Shown piece after piece: positions 44,331 to 53,864 of a stretch of DNA of 64,000 bases (the stretch's first letter is position 1; each line of letters begins with the position of its first letter). The DNA is taken from the NCBI RefSeq assembly GCF_019977395.1, contig NZ_AP024660.1, forward strand, positions 4,627,367 to 4,691,366, written 5' to 3'. The DNA comes from Arthrobacter sp. NicSoilC5 (GTDB taxonomy: Bacteria > Actinomycetota > Actinomycetes > Actinomycetales > Micrococcaceae). The notes below the pieces were generated by a model, which was not told the DNA's origin, ran no database searches, and saw nothing but the letters and a program-made list of their open reading frames with translations. The position numbers and the translations under genes are program-made.

Positions 44331-45370
44331 TGGTTCCGGGTCCCTCGGCTGAAGCGGCTCCGGAGGTCGAACAGGCTCCGAACCCCGGCGCTGCAAACGG
44401 TGCCGCCTTGGCCGGTGCTGCCCCGCCCGGAATACCGGCCGCGATCGAACGCGGAATCACCGATTACCTCCAGCATGTTGGCGTGGAGCGGGGGCTTGCC
44501 GCGAACACGCTGGCAGCCTACCGGCGGGACCTCGCCCGCTACGCCCGCTACCTCGCCGCCGCAGGCTGCACACGTCCAGGCGACATCACCCGGCACCACG
44601 TCACCGGCTACGTCCGCGCCCTTTCGGACGGTTCCGACGGCGGGTCCACCCTTGGGGTGCGGTCCGCCGCCAGGACCGCGGTGGCTGTCCGGGGGCTGCA
44701 CAAGTTCTGGGCCCTGGAGGGCCACACAACGGCGGATCCGGCCAGCGAGGTACACCCGCCGATGGCCGGCAAGCGGCTCCCCAAAGCCATCAGCGTCGAT
44801 GAGGTGACCCGCATCCTCGAAGCGGCCGGAACCGATACCGCCACCGGGCTGAGGGACCGCGCCCTGCTCGAATTCCTCTATTCCACGGGGGCCAGGATCA
44901 GCGAAGCGGTGGGACTGGACGTTGACGATATCTCCCTTGCCGAACCGGGAGCGGGGCCCGCGATCGTCCGCCTGTTCGGCAAGGGATCGAAGGAACGCCT
45001 GGTGCCGCTGGGCTCCTACGGGGCCCGGGCGCTCGATGCCTACCTGGTCCGCGGGCGCCCGCTGCTGGCCGCCAAGGGAAAGGGCACGCCCGCGCTGTTC
45101 CTTAATGCCCGCGGCGGGCGGATCAGCCGCCAGAGTGCCTGGACCATCCTGAAGGCGGCGGCGGAGAAGGCCAACATCACCCGCGATGTTTCGCCGCACA
45201 CGCTTCGGCATTCATTCGCCACCCACCTGCTCGAAGGCGGCGCCGACGTCCGTGTGGTGCAGGAGCTGCTTGGCCATGCGTCGGTGACCACCACCCAGGT
45301 GTACACACTGGTCACTGCGGATACACTCCGCGAGATCTACGCCGCGGCACACCCGCGGGCACTGGGCTAG
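44330..45370 (+). CDS. xerD: Site-specific tyrosine recombinase XerD
   Basis: A 346-aa recombinase that, with XerC, resolves chromosome dimers at dif. The catalytic set is visible: Arg189 (GARISEA), beta-hairpin Lys (GKGSKER, 217-223), His290 and Arg293 ([12 protein letters not shown]), His316 ([10 protein letters not shown]) and the Tyr325 nucleophile (QVYT). The SAM-like N-terminal domain spans about 38-130 after a disordered 35-aa extension. ATG 44330 overlaps the Nudix stop. It is the last gene of the conserved pyrG block; a foreign-looking metabolic insert follows. Being housekeeping, it does not indicate an integrated element. Confidence 0.94.
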   Translation: MVPGPSAEAAPEVEQAPNPGAANGAALAGAAPPGIPAAIERGITDYLQHVGVERGLAANTLAAYRRDLARYARYLAAAGCTRPGDITRHHVTGYVRALSDGSDGGSTLGVRSAARTAVAVRGLHKFWALEGHTTADPASEVHPPMAGKRLPKAISVDEVTRILEAAGTDTATGLRDRALLEFLYSTGARISEAVGLDVDDISLAEPGAGPAIVRLFGKGSKERLVPLGSYGARALDAYLVRGRPLLAAKGKGTPALFLNARGGRISRQSAWTILKAAAEKANITRDVSPHTLRHSFATHLLEGGADVRVVQELLGHASVTTTQVYTLVTADTLREIYAAAHPRALG

Positions 45371-45378
45371 CCCGCGGG
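45352..45378. terminator. GC-only hairpin at the xerD stop
   Basis: CCCGCGGGC (45352-45360) pairs with GCCCGCGGG (45370-45378) over a nine-base loop covering the stop codon. No T run. It lies between convergent genes. Confidence 0.35.
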
Positions 45379-45393
45379 CGGGCGGGCGGGGGA

Positions 45394-46095
45394 TCATTCC
45401 ATCACGTTGAGCGTCAGTTCCAGTCCGCTGAGGACCAGGGCCAGGAGAGTAGTGCCGAGCCCGGCCACCAGGAGCAGGCCCGGGTGGGCGAGGCCAATGA
45501 CCACCCTCCGGAGTTCCGGGGAACGTCGCAGGAACCTTGCCGGGACGCGCGAATTCCCAGGCGCCTGGTGCCAGCCGCGGAGGCGGGCAAGGAACCAGGC
45601 GCAACGCACGATCAGGGCCATCCACAGCACAGACACAACCAACGGCACGGCGGCCACGAGGAGATTCAGGCCGAGCGAGGTGACTGCCCGCTCCGATTCA
45701 CCTGCAAGCGCCTGGACCGTGGTTGAAACCGAGGCGCTGGCCACCACCGAGATGCCCCAGACCAGGAAAGCGGCCGTCAACGCCAGGAACCGCACGAAGA
45801 AGTGTGCCAGCACGGACTCTCCCGCGGGCCGCAGGTATGTGCGTGGAGTGGCATGCAGGACGGCCACCGTGCAGCCCAGGGTGGGCAGTGCGGCCATCCC
45901 CACGCACGCGTACCAGGCCCAGCCGGCCAGGTCCAGGTATTCGTCGGCGAGGATCAGCAACGCCCACGCTCCGGTCCACAGCCATCCGGCATACAGCGGA
46001 CTCTTTACCAGCCAGCCAGGCAACCGGACGGTGCTGCGTCCCGGAGGCCGGACTCCCGGAGCGGGCGTGGACTGTTCCCCGCCTTCCGTGTTCAT
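45394..46095 (-). CDS. Integral membrane protein, unknown function
   Basis: A 233-aa protein with about five predicted membrane segments (about 37-55 WLWTGAWALLILADEYL, 57-80, 94-120, 145-170, 200-228) and a proline-rich cytosolic start. I recognise no functional motif or family. ATG 46095 follows TACAGT by seven bases, suggesting a leaderless transcript; an upstream in-frame extension has no support. It is convergent with xerD and divergent from the MTH1-like Nudix gene, marking the left edge of the inserted block. Confidence 0.75.
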   Translation of the reverse strand: MNTEGGEQSTPAPGVRPPGRSTVRLPGWLVKSPLYAGWLWTGAWALLILADEYLDLAGWAWYACVGMAALPTLGCTVAVLHATPRTYLRPAGESVLAHFFVRFLALTAAFLVWGISVVASASVSTTVQALAGESERAVTSLGLNLLVAAVPLVVSVLWMALIVRCAWFLARLRGWHQAPGNSRVPARFLRRSPELRRVVIGLAHPGLLLVAGLGTTLLALVLSGLELTLNVME

Positions 46096-46161
46096 GGGGC
46101 TCACTGTAGCAACGGGCACCGGAGCGCGGCACCGCACCGCTGTACGGGGCCGGCGCCACGT

Positions 46162-46167
46162 TAAGCT
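46162..46167 (+). promoter_or_regulatory. Putative -10 hexamer, leaderless
   Basis: TAAGCT ends six bases before the ATG at 46174. A GGAG sits between them, so a short-leader start is also possible. Confidence 0.45.
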
Positions 46168-46173
46168 GGAGCA

Positions 46174-46656
46174 ATGACCGCAGCCGCTGTGACCCTATGC
46201 TTCCTTCTCCGTGACGGGGAAGACGGGGCCGAAGTCCTCCTGGGACTCAAGCAAACCGGGTTCGGCAAAGGCAAGATCGTAGGCATCGGCGGCCACGTTG
46301 AGCCGGGGGAGACCGACGCGGAGGCCGTGATCAGGGAAGTCCTTGAAGAGACCGGGGTGGTGCTGCAGGCGGAGGACTTGGCGGATGCCGGATCGGTCCA
46401 CTTCCTTTTTCCCGCCCGCCCGGAATGGAACATGAAGACCACGCTGTTCACCGCCCGTACCTGGGAGGGCGAACCGGAACCCAGCGACGAGATCCTGCCC
46501 GAGTGGTTCCCGGTGGACACCCTCCCGGTGGACCGCATGTGGCAGGACGCGGACCACTGGCTGCCCGTGGTGCTGGAGGGCCGCAGGGTGAACGTAGTGG
46601 TCACCATGCACACTGACAACGAGACCGTCGCGTCATCCCGCAGCCTCCTGGGCTGA
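46174..46656 (+). CDS. Nudix hydrolase, MTH1-like (8-oxo-dGTP diphosphatase type)
   Basis: A 160-aa protein with a complete Nudix box, GGHVEPGETDAEAVIREV plus LEETGV (about 39-62). The preceding LLGLKQTGFGKGKIVGIGG and the later PEWNMKTTLFTAR and EILPEWFPVDTLPVDRMWQD match human MTH1-type enzymes, which cleave oxidised purine dNTPs. That would protect the nucleotide pool; activity is inferred from family. Transcribed divergently from the membrane protein and convergently with prpC. Confidence 0.88.
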   Translation: MTAAAVTLCFLLRDGEDGAEVLLGLKQTGFGKGKIVGIGGHVEPGETDAEAVIREVLEETGVVLQAEDLADAGSVHFLFPARPEWNMKTTLFTARTWEGEPEPSDEILPEWFPVDTLPVDRMWQDADHWLPVVLEGRRVNVVVTMHTDNETVASSRSLLG

Positions 46657-46682
46657 CGCGGCAAACTCCAGGTTGTTAAAAG

Positions 46683-46723
46683 CCGACGGCGGGCCAGGCA
46701 CCGCAGTGCCCGCCCGCCGTCGG
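46683..46723. terminator. Bidirectional terminator between Nudix and prpC
   Basis: CCGACGGCGGGC (46683-46694) and GCCCGCCGTCGG (46712-46723) pair perfectly, with an inner GGCAC/GTGCC stem. On the minus strand GCTTTTAAC follows, so it is best placed to end the prp operon. Confidence 0.8.
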
Positions 46724-46739
46724 ACGTTCCAACCAAACC

Positions 46740-47879
46740 CTAGGCCAGGTGCCGTTCCTCCACCCCGTTGTACTCGCTCAACGGGCGGATCAGCGAGTTG
46801 GCGTCCAACTGCTCCATGATGTGCGCGGTCCAGCCGGTGATCCGGCTGGCCACGAACAGGGGGGTGAACGTGGGGGTGTCGAAGCCCATCAGGTGGTAGG
46901 TGGGCCCCGCCGGGTAGTCAAGGTTCGGCTTGATGGCCTTGGCTTCGTCCATCGCCGTTTCCAGGCCGTTGTACAGCCCCAGCAGTTCGGGGCGGCCGTA
47001 GTGGGCAATCATTTTGTCCAGGGCGGCCTTCATGGTGGGGACCCGGGAGTCGCCGTGCTTGTAGACGCGGTGGCCGAAGCCCATGACCTTCTTCTTCTGG
47101 GCCAGGGCATCCTCCATCCAGGCCTTCGCCCGCGCCGCAGCCTCCTCGAGGGACTCCTCCTGCCGGATGCCGATCTCGTCGAAGGTATGCATTACGGCTT
47201 CGTTCGCCCCGCCGTGCAGCGGACCCTTCAGGGCCCCGATGGCTCCGGTTACCGCTGAGTGCAGGTCCGAGAGCGTCGAGGTGATGACGCGTGCGGTGAA
47301 CGTGGACGCGTTGAAGGAGTGCTCGGCGTAGAGGATCATCGAGACGTTGAAGGCATCCACCACCTCGGGCACCTGTTCCTCGCCGAAGGCCATCCACAGG
47401 AAGTTCGCCGAATAGCCCAGGTCATCGCGCGGCTCCACGAGCTCCTGGCCGTGGCGGCGGCGCTGGTCGTAGGCCACCACTGCGGGCATGGCGGCGAACA
47501 GGTCCACCGCTTTGGCCATGTTGGCCTCCCGCGACGAGTCCTCCGCCTGCGGGTGCCGGGCACCCATCACCGAGGCCGCGGTCCGGCAGACATCCATCGG
47601 GTGCGAGGTCACCGGCAAGGCGTCGATGACCTGCTTGACCACGGGGTCAAGGGCACGTCCGGCACGTTCCCGCGCGGTGAACTCCGCGAGCTGCTCTTTT
47701 GTGGGCAGTTCGCCGTTCCACAGCAGGTAGGCCACTTCCTCGAAGCTGCAGCGGGCGGCCAGCTCCTGGACCGGGTAGCCGCGGTAGAGCAGCGAGTTGG
47801 TGTCCGGGTTGACCTTCGAAACCGCGGTGTAATCCACCACGACGCCGGCGAGGCCCTTTTTGATCTCATTTTCAGCCAT
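46740..47879 (-). CDS. prpC: 2-methylcitrate synthase (bifunctional citrate synthase)
   Basis: A 379-aa citrate-synthase-fold enzyme joining propionyl-CoA and oxaloacetate. It opens KKGLAGVVVDYTAVSKVNPD, typical of methylcitrate synthases. Catalytic regions are LYAEHSFNASTFTARV, GPLHGGANEAVM (His) and MGFGHRVYKHGDSRVP (His). These enzymes usually also accept acetyl-CoA. ATG 47879 has AAAGGAG upstream. It is the last gene of gntR-prpD-prpB-prpC, 61 bases after prpB, and is followed by a terminator. Confidence 0.95.
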   Translation of the reverse strand: MAENEIKKGLAGVVVDYTAVSKVNPDTNSLLYRGYPVQELAARCSFEEVAYLLWNGELPTKEQLAEFTARERAGRALDPVVKQVIDALPVTSHPMDVCRTAASVMGARHPQAEDSSREANMAKAVDLFAAMPAVVAYDQRRRHGQELVEPRDDLGYSANFLWMAFGEEQVPEVVDAFNVSMILYAEHSFNASTFTARVITSTLSDLHSAVTGAIGALKGPLHGGANEAVMHTFDEIGIRQEESLEEAAARAKAWMEDALAQKKKVMGFGHRVYKHGDSRVPTMKAALDKMIAHYGRPELLGLYNGLETAMDEAKAIKPNLDYPAGPTYHLMGFDTPTFTPLFVASRITGWTAHIMEQLDANSLIRPLSEYNGVEERHLA

Positions 47880-47940
47880 GCTGAAACTCCTTTGTTCCTA
47901 ACGCCTGTTGACCGGCCGGGGCCGGCAGTCCGGTGGGGTG

Positions 47941-48843
47941 TCAGACTCCGGGGATCCGGAAGTTGAACACCCCGGTGTCAAAGTGGTTGTAGGCCTCATA
48001 GTCAACGAGGTCGTAGAGCCGGGCACGGGTCAGCATGTTTGGAACCTGTGCCTCCTGGGTGCCGTCGGATTTGATCGATTCCAGAGTACGCTCAGCAGCG
48101 CCCATGGCACTACGGAGCAGCGTTACCGGGTAGATGACCATGTTGACGCCCACGCCCGCCAGTTCATCCACGGTGAAGAGCGCGCTCTTGCCGAACTCGG
48201 TCATGTTGGCCAGGATCGGCACGTCCACCGCGTCCCGGATGGCCTTGAACTCGCTCAGGTCCTTCATGGCCTCGGGGAAGATTGCATCCGCGCCGGCTTC
48301 AACCAGGGCCTTGGCTCGCTGCTGCGCCGCCTCCAGTCCATCGGTGGCCCGGATGTCGGTACGGGCCATGATGAGGAAGTTCGGGTCCCGGCGGGCGTCG
48401 GCGGCGGCCCGGATCCGCTTGGTGGCAGTATCCAGGTCCACCACGTTCTTGCCGTCCAGGTGGCCGCAGCGCTTGGGGTTGAACTGGTCTTCGATGTGGC
48501 AGCCGGCCAGGCCGGCGTTTTCCAGTTCCTGCACGGTGCGGGCCACGTTCATCGGTTCACCGAACCCGGTGTCGGCGTCGACGATCGAGGGAAGGTCCGT
48601 CATGCGGGCAATCTGGCCCGCACGGGTGGCCACCTCTGTCAGCGTGGTCAGGCCGATGTCCGGCAGGCCCAGGTCGTTGGCCAGGACGGCGCCGGAGATG
48701 TAGACGCCGGCGAAGCCCTTCTCCTCGATCAGGCGGGCGGAGAGCGGGTTGAAGGCGCCGGGGAACTGCTGGATGGTCCCGGAGGCCAGCAGTTCCCGGA
48801 ACCGGATCCGCTTCTGTTCCGGGGTTGTCTTTGAGTACAGCAT
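47941..48843 (-). CDS. prpB: Methylisocitrate lyase
   Basis: A 300-aa PEP mutase/isocitrate lyase-superfamily enzyme cleaving 2-methylisocitrate to pyruvate and succinate. The catalytic loop KRCGHLDGK is at 124-132 with Cys126, and the metal-binding VDADTGFGEP at about 88-97. The short length and KRCGH rather than KKCGH of isocitrate lyase support PrpB. ATG 48843 shares one base with the prpD stop (TGATG). Confidence 0.95.
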   Translation of the reverse strand: MLYSKTTPEQKRIRFRELLASGTIQQFPGAFNPLSARLIEEKGFAGVYISGAVLANDLGLPDIGLTTLTEVATRAGQIARMTDLPSIVDADTGFGEPMNVARTVQELENAGLAGCHIEDQFNPKRCGHLDGKNVVDLDTATKRIRAAADARRDPNFLIMARTDIRATDGLEAAQQRAKALVEAGADAIFPEAMKDLSEFKAIRDAVDVPILANMTEFGKSALFTVDELAGVGVNMVIYPVTLLRSAMGAAERTLESIKSDGTQEAQVPNMLTRARLYDLVDYEAYNHFDTGVFNFRIPGV

Positions 48844-50363
48844 CAGAAGAGTCCCTTCGGTGCCGCCGCGAGGTCGATCACGCCGGGGGCGGCGGTGATG
48901 TTCAGCTGGTCCAGCTCGCCGGCGGCGAGTTCGGGGAGGCGTTCGACGGCGGCGAGGAACCTTTCGATTTCAGCCTCTTCCACCAGGCCGGCGGCCAGCG
49001 TGCGGAACTTGTTCACGTACTGTTCCCGGGCGAACGGCCGGGCGCCCAGCGGGTGCGCGTCGGCCACGGCGATCTGGTCCGTGATGACGGTGCCGTCCTT
49101 GAGCGTGATCTCCACGGAACCGCCGAAGGCCTTCTCGGCGATGTCCAGGGAGTGGTAGCGGCGGGTCCATTCCGCGTCTTCCACCGTGGTGACCTTGTGC
49201 CACAGCTCCACGGTGTCCGGACGCGCGGCGCGCTCCGGGGCGTAGGAGTCCACGTGGTGCCAGGCGCCGTCCTGCAGCGCCACCGTGAAGATGTAGGGGA
49301 TGGAGTGGTCCAGGGTCTCGCGGCTGGCGGTGGGGCTGTACTTCTGCGGATCGTTCGCGCCCGAGCCGATCACGTAGTGCGTGTGGTGGCTGGTCTTGAT
49401 CAGCACGGACTCGACGTTGGCCGGGTCGGTGACCTCCGGGTGCTCACCGTGGAGCTTGCGGGCCAGGTCGATCCAGGCCTGCGCCTGGTACTCGGCGGAG
49501 TGCTCCTTGGTGTAGGTGTCCAGGATGGCACGCTTGGCTTCGCCCGGAGTGGGGAGCGGGACCATGTAGGAGGCGTCCGGGCCGTCGAGCATCCAGGCGA
49601 TGACGCCGTCCTCGCCCTCGTAAATCGGCACGGGTGAGGTCTGGCCCCGCATGGCCCGGTCCGCGGACTCGACGGCCATTTTGCCGGCAAACGCCGGGGC
49701 GTGCGCCTTCCAGGTGGAGATCTCGCCCTTGCGGGACTGCCGGGTTGCGGTGGTGGTGTGCAGCGCCTGGCCCACCGACTGGAAGATCGTCTCGACGTCG
49801 AGGCCCAGCAGGGTGCCGATGCCGGCGGCGGCGGAGGGGCCGAGGTGGGCGACGTGGTCGATCTTGTGCTTGTGCAGGCAGATGGCCTTGACCAGGTTGA
49901 CCTGGATTTCGTAGCCGGTGGCGATGCCGCGGATGAGGTCGTGCCCGCTGGACCCAACGTGTTGGGCCACGGCGAGGATCGGGGGAATGTTGTCACCGGG
50001 GTGGGAGTAGTCGGCGGCGAGGAAGGTGTCGTGGTAGTCGAGTTCCCGTACGGCCACGCCGTTGGCCCAGGCAGCCCATTCCGGTGCAACCCGTTCCTCG
50101 ATGCCGAAGACCTTGGAGCCCTTGCCTCCGGTGCTGGGACCATGGGTGAGCGCCTGGGCCCGGGCAGCGACGATCGGGGCGCGGTTCAGGGAAGCAATGG
50201 CCACCGAGGCGTTGTCGATGACGCGGTTGATGACCATGTCGGTGACTTCGTCGGAGACGGCGACGGGATCGGCCGCGACCTGGGCGATCTTGTAGGCGAG
50301 CTGGTCCTCGCGGGGCAGGTTCTCTTCGCTCTTGTAGACGCGGACGTGGTGTTCCTTAACCAT
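48843..50363 (-). CDS. prpD: 2-methylcitrate dehydratase
   Basis: A 506-aa MmgE/PrpD-family dehydratase converting 2-methylcitrate to methyl-cis-aconitate; an aconitase elsewhere would finish the isomerisation, since no acnD/prpF is present. Family segments include [44 protein letters not shown] and [16 protein letters not shown] 50363 is chosen for GAAGGAG at proper spacing; the reading frame upstream runs antisense-free into gntR without support. The start overlaps the end of gntR by eight bases. Confidence 0.95.
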   Translation of the reverse strand: MVKEHHVRVYKSEENLPREDQLAYKIAQVAADPVAVSDEVTDMVINRVIDNASVAIASLNRAPIVAARAQALTHGPSTGGKGSKVFGIEERVAPEWAAWANGVAVRELDYHDTFLAADYSHPGDNIPPILAVAQHVGSSGHDLIRGIATGYEIQVNLVKAICLHKHKIDHVAHLGPSAAAGIGTLLGLDVETIFQSVGQALHTTTATRQSRKGEISTWKAHAPAFAGKMAVESADRAMRGQTSPVPIYEGEDGVIAWMLDGPDASYMVPLPTPGEAKRAILDTYTKEHSAEYQAQAWIDLARKLHGEHPEVTDPANVESVLIKTSHHTHYVIGSGANDPQKYSPTASRETLDHSIPYIFTVALQDGAWHHVDSYAPERAARPDTVELWHKVTTVEDAEWTRRYHSLDIAEKAFGGSVEITLKDGTVITDQIAVADAHPLGARPFAREQYVNKFRTLAAGLVEEAEIERFLAAVERLPELAAGELDQLNITAAPGVIDLAAAPKGLF

Positions 50364-51012
50364 GGTGCTCCTTCGGGTGGGATGCGTGGGTTGCTTTGAC
50401 GTGGGAGAGGCTTCGGTGCAGGTGGACGATCGTCGCCGCCTCAGCGAGCTTCGGGTTGCCGGCTGCGATGGCCTCCGCGATGGCGGCGTGTTCGGCCGCT
50501 GCGGCGGTGAGGCGGCGGGCGTCGTCCGCTGCAAGCCGGCGGATCCGGACCAGGTGCACGCGCAGGCTTCGCATGGCCTGGGCCAGGTAGGAGTTGGAGA
50601 TGGCGGCGTCGATGGCGGCGTCCAGCCGGCCCACCAGTTCGTAATAGTCATGCAGGGCGGGGTCCCCGCCGCTGATCAGCGCGGGGGCATTGAGCAGTTC
50701 GCGCTGCAGCTGCTCGAACGTGGCAGCGTCCCCTCGCCGGGCAGCCAGGGCGGCGGCCTTGCCCTCAAGGGTTTCGCGCAGTTCGAACAGTTCGTCGATG
50801 TCCTCGAGGGAGATGTCGGTGACCACGACGCCGCGGCCGCCTGCCGTCGTCAGCCCCTCTGCCGTCAGGCGGCCCAGTGCTTCACGGAGCGGTGTGCGCG
50901 ACACACCAAGGCGTTCGGACTGTTCCACCTCGGCCAGGACAGTACCGGGAGCGAGGCGCCATTCGATGATGTCGTCCCGCAGGGCCGCGTAGGCCTTGTC
51001 GCTGGCGCGCAT
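50356..51012 (-). CDS. GntR-family (FadR/FCD) regulator, likely of the prp genes
   Basis: A 218-aa regulator. The N-terminal winged helix (about 5-70) contains [20 protein letters not shown], the GntR recognition region. The C-terminal all-helical FCD domain (about 80-210) carries the Asp/His metal-ligand pattern ([29 protein letters not shown]). ATG 51012 has AGGAAGGAG upstream. It heads prpDBC and is divergent from prpE. Two TGTATACA sites flank the promoter region, so auto- and co-regulation by a propionate metabolite (for example methylcitrate) is likely (inference). Confidence 0.9.
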   Translation of the reverse strand: MRASDKAYAALRDDIIEWRLAPGTVLAEVEQSERLGVSRTPLREALGRLTAEGLTTAGGRGVVVTDISLEDIDELFELRETLEGKAAALAARRGDAATFEQLQRELLNAPALISGGDPALHDYYELVGRLDAAIDAAISNSYLAQAMRSLRVHLVRIRRLAADDARRLTAAAAEHAAIAEAIAAGNPKLAEAATIVHLHRSLSHVKATHASHPKEHHG

Positions 51013-51041
51013 GCAGTTCTCCTTCCTCGGTGACAGCATCA

Positions 51042-51113
51042 GTGTATACACAAGAGGCGTCGGATTACAGCAAAAGGGGAAAATATTCGGATTCCATCCA
51101 ATTTCTGTATACA
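51042..51113. promoter_or_regulatory. Two TGTATACA operators between gntR and prpE
   Basis: GTGTATACAC (51042-51051) is a perfect palindrome, and TGTATACA recurs at 51106-51113. The 63-base spacing is about six helical turns. Each overlaps a plausible -10 region, one for gntR-prpDBC on the minus strand and one for prpE. FadR-type GntR proteins bind short palindromes of this kind. Confidence 0.65.
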
Positions 51114-51185
51114 TAACCCTTGTGGCGGGCGCACTCTGCCCGCTACCATGAGCTGCATCACAACGTCGTGGACGGGATACCCCTC

Positions 51186-53090
51186 ATGGTCACCAAAAGC
51201 TACCGGGACAGCTACCAGCGCAGCCTCGAACAGCCCGAAGATTTTTGGCTGGAGGCAGCGCAGAAGATTTCCTGGACCTCTCCGCCGGGCCGGGCCCTGG
51301 ACTCCAGCCGGGCACCGCTTTACAGCTGGTTCCCCGACGGCGCCCTGAACACCTGCTACAACGCGCTGGACCGGCACGTCGCCGAGGGCCGCGGAGGGCA
51401 GGATGCCCTGATCCATGACTCCGCGATGCTGGGTACACAGCAGCGCTACACCTACGCGGAACTGACGGACCTCGTGGCCCGCTTTGCCGGCGTGCTGCGG
51501 CGCCACGGCGTCGGCAAGGGCGACCGCGTGGTGATCTACATGCCCATGATCCCGGAAGCCGCCATCGCCATTCTGGCCACTGCCCGGCTGGGCGCGGTCC
51601 ACTCGGTGGTCTTTGGCGGCTTCGCGCCCAAGGAGCTCGCCGCGCGCATCCGCGATGCCGCCCCCGCCGCCGTGGTCACGGCCTCCGGCGGGATCGAACC
51701 GGCCAGGCGCATCGAATACCTGCCTGCCGTCGCGGAGGCCCTCGGGCTGGCCGGCACGGCCGGCATTCCCGTGGTGGTCAAAGCGCGCGACGGCTTCGCA
51801 TCGGCGGCCGGGGACCATGCTGGATGGCTGGACTGGGATTCGGCCATGGCTTCGGCCGAAGCCGTGGCCCCTGTCGCCGTGCAGGCCACGGACCCGCTGT
51901 ATATCCTCTACACCTCCGGAACAACGGGCGCGCCCAAGGGCGTGGTGCGGGACAACGGAGGGCACGCCGTCGCCCTGCGCTGGACCCTGGAAAACATTTA
52001 CGGCATCGGCCCCGGCGACGTGATGTGGACGGCGTCCGACGTTGGCTGGGTGGTGGGGCACTCCTACATCGTTTATGGTCCGTTGCTGGCCGGAGCCACC
52101 ACCGTGATGTACGAGGGCAAACCGGTGGGCACTCCTGACGCCGGGGCGTTCTGGCGCGTGGTCCAGGACCACAAGGTCAACGTGCTGTTCACCGCTCCCA
52201 CGGCGCTGCGGGCCATCCGCAAGGCCGATCCGGAGGCATCGCTGCTGGGGAACTACGACGTCTCCAGCCTGCGGACGCTGTTCGCCGCCGGCGAGCGGCT
52301 GGACACGGACACGTTCCACTGGGCATCCAGGGTTTTAGGCGTGCCCGTGGTGGACCACTGGTGGCAGACCGAGACAGGTTGGGCCATTTGCGCCAATCCG
52401 CGTGGACTGGAGCCATTGCCCATCAAGGCCGGCTCCCCGAGCGTTCCGATGCCCGGGTTCCGGCTGCGGATCCTCGACGGCGCGGGCGGGGAAGTGGAGC
52501 CCGGCACCGAAGGCAACATCGTCCTGGAGCTGCCGTTGCCGCCGGGCACCCTCACCACCCTGTGGAGAAACGATGAACGCTTCATCTCGTCCTACCTGCA
52601 GGCCTTCGAGGGCTGCTACGCCACGGGCGATTCCGGCTACCGCGACGAGGACGGGTACCTGTTCGTCATGGGCCGCACCGACGACATCATCAATGTTGCC
52701 GGACACCGGCTGTCCACCGGCGCCATGGAACAGGTGATCGGCCAGCATCCGGCGGTTGCCGAGTGTGCCGTGATCGGCCTCGCCGACCCCCTCAAGGGCC
52801 AGCGCCCCAGCGGCTACGTGGTGCTCAAATCCGGCGTCGACATCCCCGAAGACGTCCTGGCCAAGGACCTGGTGGCCCTGGTCCGGCGGGACATTGGTGC
52901 GGTTGCGGACTTCAAGCATGTGACGGTGGTGGACGCGCTGCCCAAGACCCGGTCCGGGAAAATCCTCCGCAAGACCATGCGCCAGATCGCAGACGGCGAG
53001 GAGTACACCGTACCCTCAACCATCGAGGATCCCGGGGTCATCGACCAGTTGATCGGCACCCTCCGGGTGGGCGGGGCGGAAGCCCGCTGA
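51186..53090 (+). CDS. prpE: Propionyl-CoA synthetase (acyl-CoA synthetase, ACS family)
   Basis: A 634-aa AMP-forming enzyme activating propionate. YILYTSGTTGAPKGVVRDNG is the P-loop (about 240-259), WWQTETGWAI is near 394-403, YATGDSGYRDEDGYLFVMGR precedes the hinge, and Lys of TRSGKILRKTM (about 595-605) is the catalytic, acetylation-regulated lysine. VVRDNGGHAVAL and the DFWLEAA...W N-terminus fit PrpE/ACSS3 rather than Acs. ATG 51186 gives the family start (MVTKSYRDSYQRSL); a longer frame to 51120 would overlap the operator. It is divergent from gntR-prpDBC and completes a propionate regulon. Confidence 0.9.
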   Translation: MVTKSYRDSYQRSLEQPEDFWLEAAQKISWTSPPGRALDSSRAPLYSWFPDGALNTCYNALDRHVAEGRGGQDALIHDSAMLGTQQRYTYAELTDLVARFAGVLRRHGVGKGDRVVIYMPMIPEAAIAILATARLGAVHSVVFGGFAPKELAARIRDAAPAAVVTASGGIEPARRIEYLPAVAEALGLAGTAGIPVVVKARDGFASAAGDHAGWLDWDSAMASAEAVAPVAVQATDPLYILYTSGTTGAPKGVVRDNGGHAVALRWTLENIYGIGPGDVMWTASDVGWVVGHSYIVYGPLLAGATTVMYEGKPVGTPDAGAFWRVVQDHKVNVLFTAPTALRAIRKADPEASLLGNYDVSSLRTLFAAGERLDTDTFHWASRVLGVPVVDHWWQTETGWAICANPRGLEPLPIKAGSPSVPMPGFRLRILDGAGGEVEPGTEGNIVLELPLPPGTLTTLWRNDERFISSYLQAFEGCYATGDSGYRDEDGYLFVMGRTDDIINVAGHRLSTGAMEQVIGQHPAVAECAVIGLADPLKGQRPSGYVVLKSGVDIPEDVLAKDLVALVRRDIGAVADFKHVTVVDALPKTRSGKILRKTMRQIADGEEYTVPSTIEDPGVIDQLIGTLRVGGAEAR

Positions 53091-53150
53091 CGGTCAGGGC
53101 GGGGCGTCGAACCTTCGCACGTGGACCCCCGCATGTTTAGCCTCGGCGCG

Positions 53151-53864
53151 TCAGCGCGCGTTCCAGCGGTACTCGTTCTCCGGCCTTCCCGGGGTGCCGT
53201 AGCGCGCGGTCCGGGAAACGGTGCCCGCGTCGGCAAGGTATTCCAGATAGCGCCGCGCGGTTACCCGGGACATACCCAGGGCATCCATGACCTCGGTGGC
53301 GGACACTGCTTCGGGCTGGCCGCGCAGGAACTCCTGGACCGAGCCGAGGGTCGAGGTGGACAGGCCTTTGGGAAGGGGAAGTTCGGACGGCGCACGGAGG
53401 CTCGCAAAAGCCTGGTCCACCTCGCTTTGCGAGGCACCTCCCTTGCCGGGACCGCCGTTGGAACCCGCCAGCTGCTGCCGGAACTGGCGGTAGTTTTCCA
53501 GCTTGTCCGAGAAGGTGGCGAACGTGAAGGGCTTGATCAGGTACTGGACCACGCCGATGGCGACGGCGCTGCGGACGATTGCCAGCTCGCGCACGGCGGT
53601 GATGGCGATGATATCCGCGAGGATCCCGGCGGAGCGCATCCGCCGGGCGATGTCCAGGCCGTGCAGGTCGGGCAGGTTCATATCCAGCAGGACAAGTTCC
53701 ACCGGCTCTCCCGCCGCCACGAATTCATTGAGGAGCCGCAGGGCGGACTGGCCATCGGGTGCAGTCCCCGCGAGCTCAAACCCTTCCAGCCGCCCCACGT
53801 ACGCGGCATGGGCCGCGGAAGCGATGGCCTCGTCTTCGACGACGAGGACCCGGATGTTGCTCAC
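53151..53864 (-). CDS. CitB/DcuR-family response regulator
   Basis: A 237-aa regulator. The receiver domain has the acidic pair VVEDEA (about 8-13), phospho-acceptor Asp61 in LLDMNLP, Thr of ITAV and Lys of IKPF. The C-terminal winged helix (about 165-237) includes ATEVMDALGMSRVTARRYLEY, typical of the CitB class. GTG 53864 overlaps the stop of the sensor gene by four bases. With the sensor it forms a two-component system; the nearby divergent dctA is the likely target. Confidence 0.93.
   Translation of the reverse strand: MSNIRVLVVEDEAIASAAHAAYVGRLEGFELAGTAPDGQSALRLLNEFVAAGEPVELVLLDMNLPDLHGLDIARRMRSAGILADIIAITAVRELAIVRSAVAIGVVQYLIKPFTFATFSDKLENYRQFRQQLAGSNGGPGKGGASQSEVDQAFASLRAPSELPLPKGLSTSTLGSVQEFLRGQPEAVSATEVMDALGMSRVTARRYLEYLADAGTVSRTARYGTPGRPENEYRWNAR

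Noticed and set aside
44330..45370. Integrase of a mobile element
   Set aside because: Sequence and conserved place after pyrG and Nudix identify chromosomal XerD; no att repeats, tRNA target or phage genes follow.
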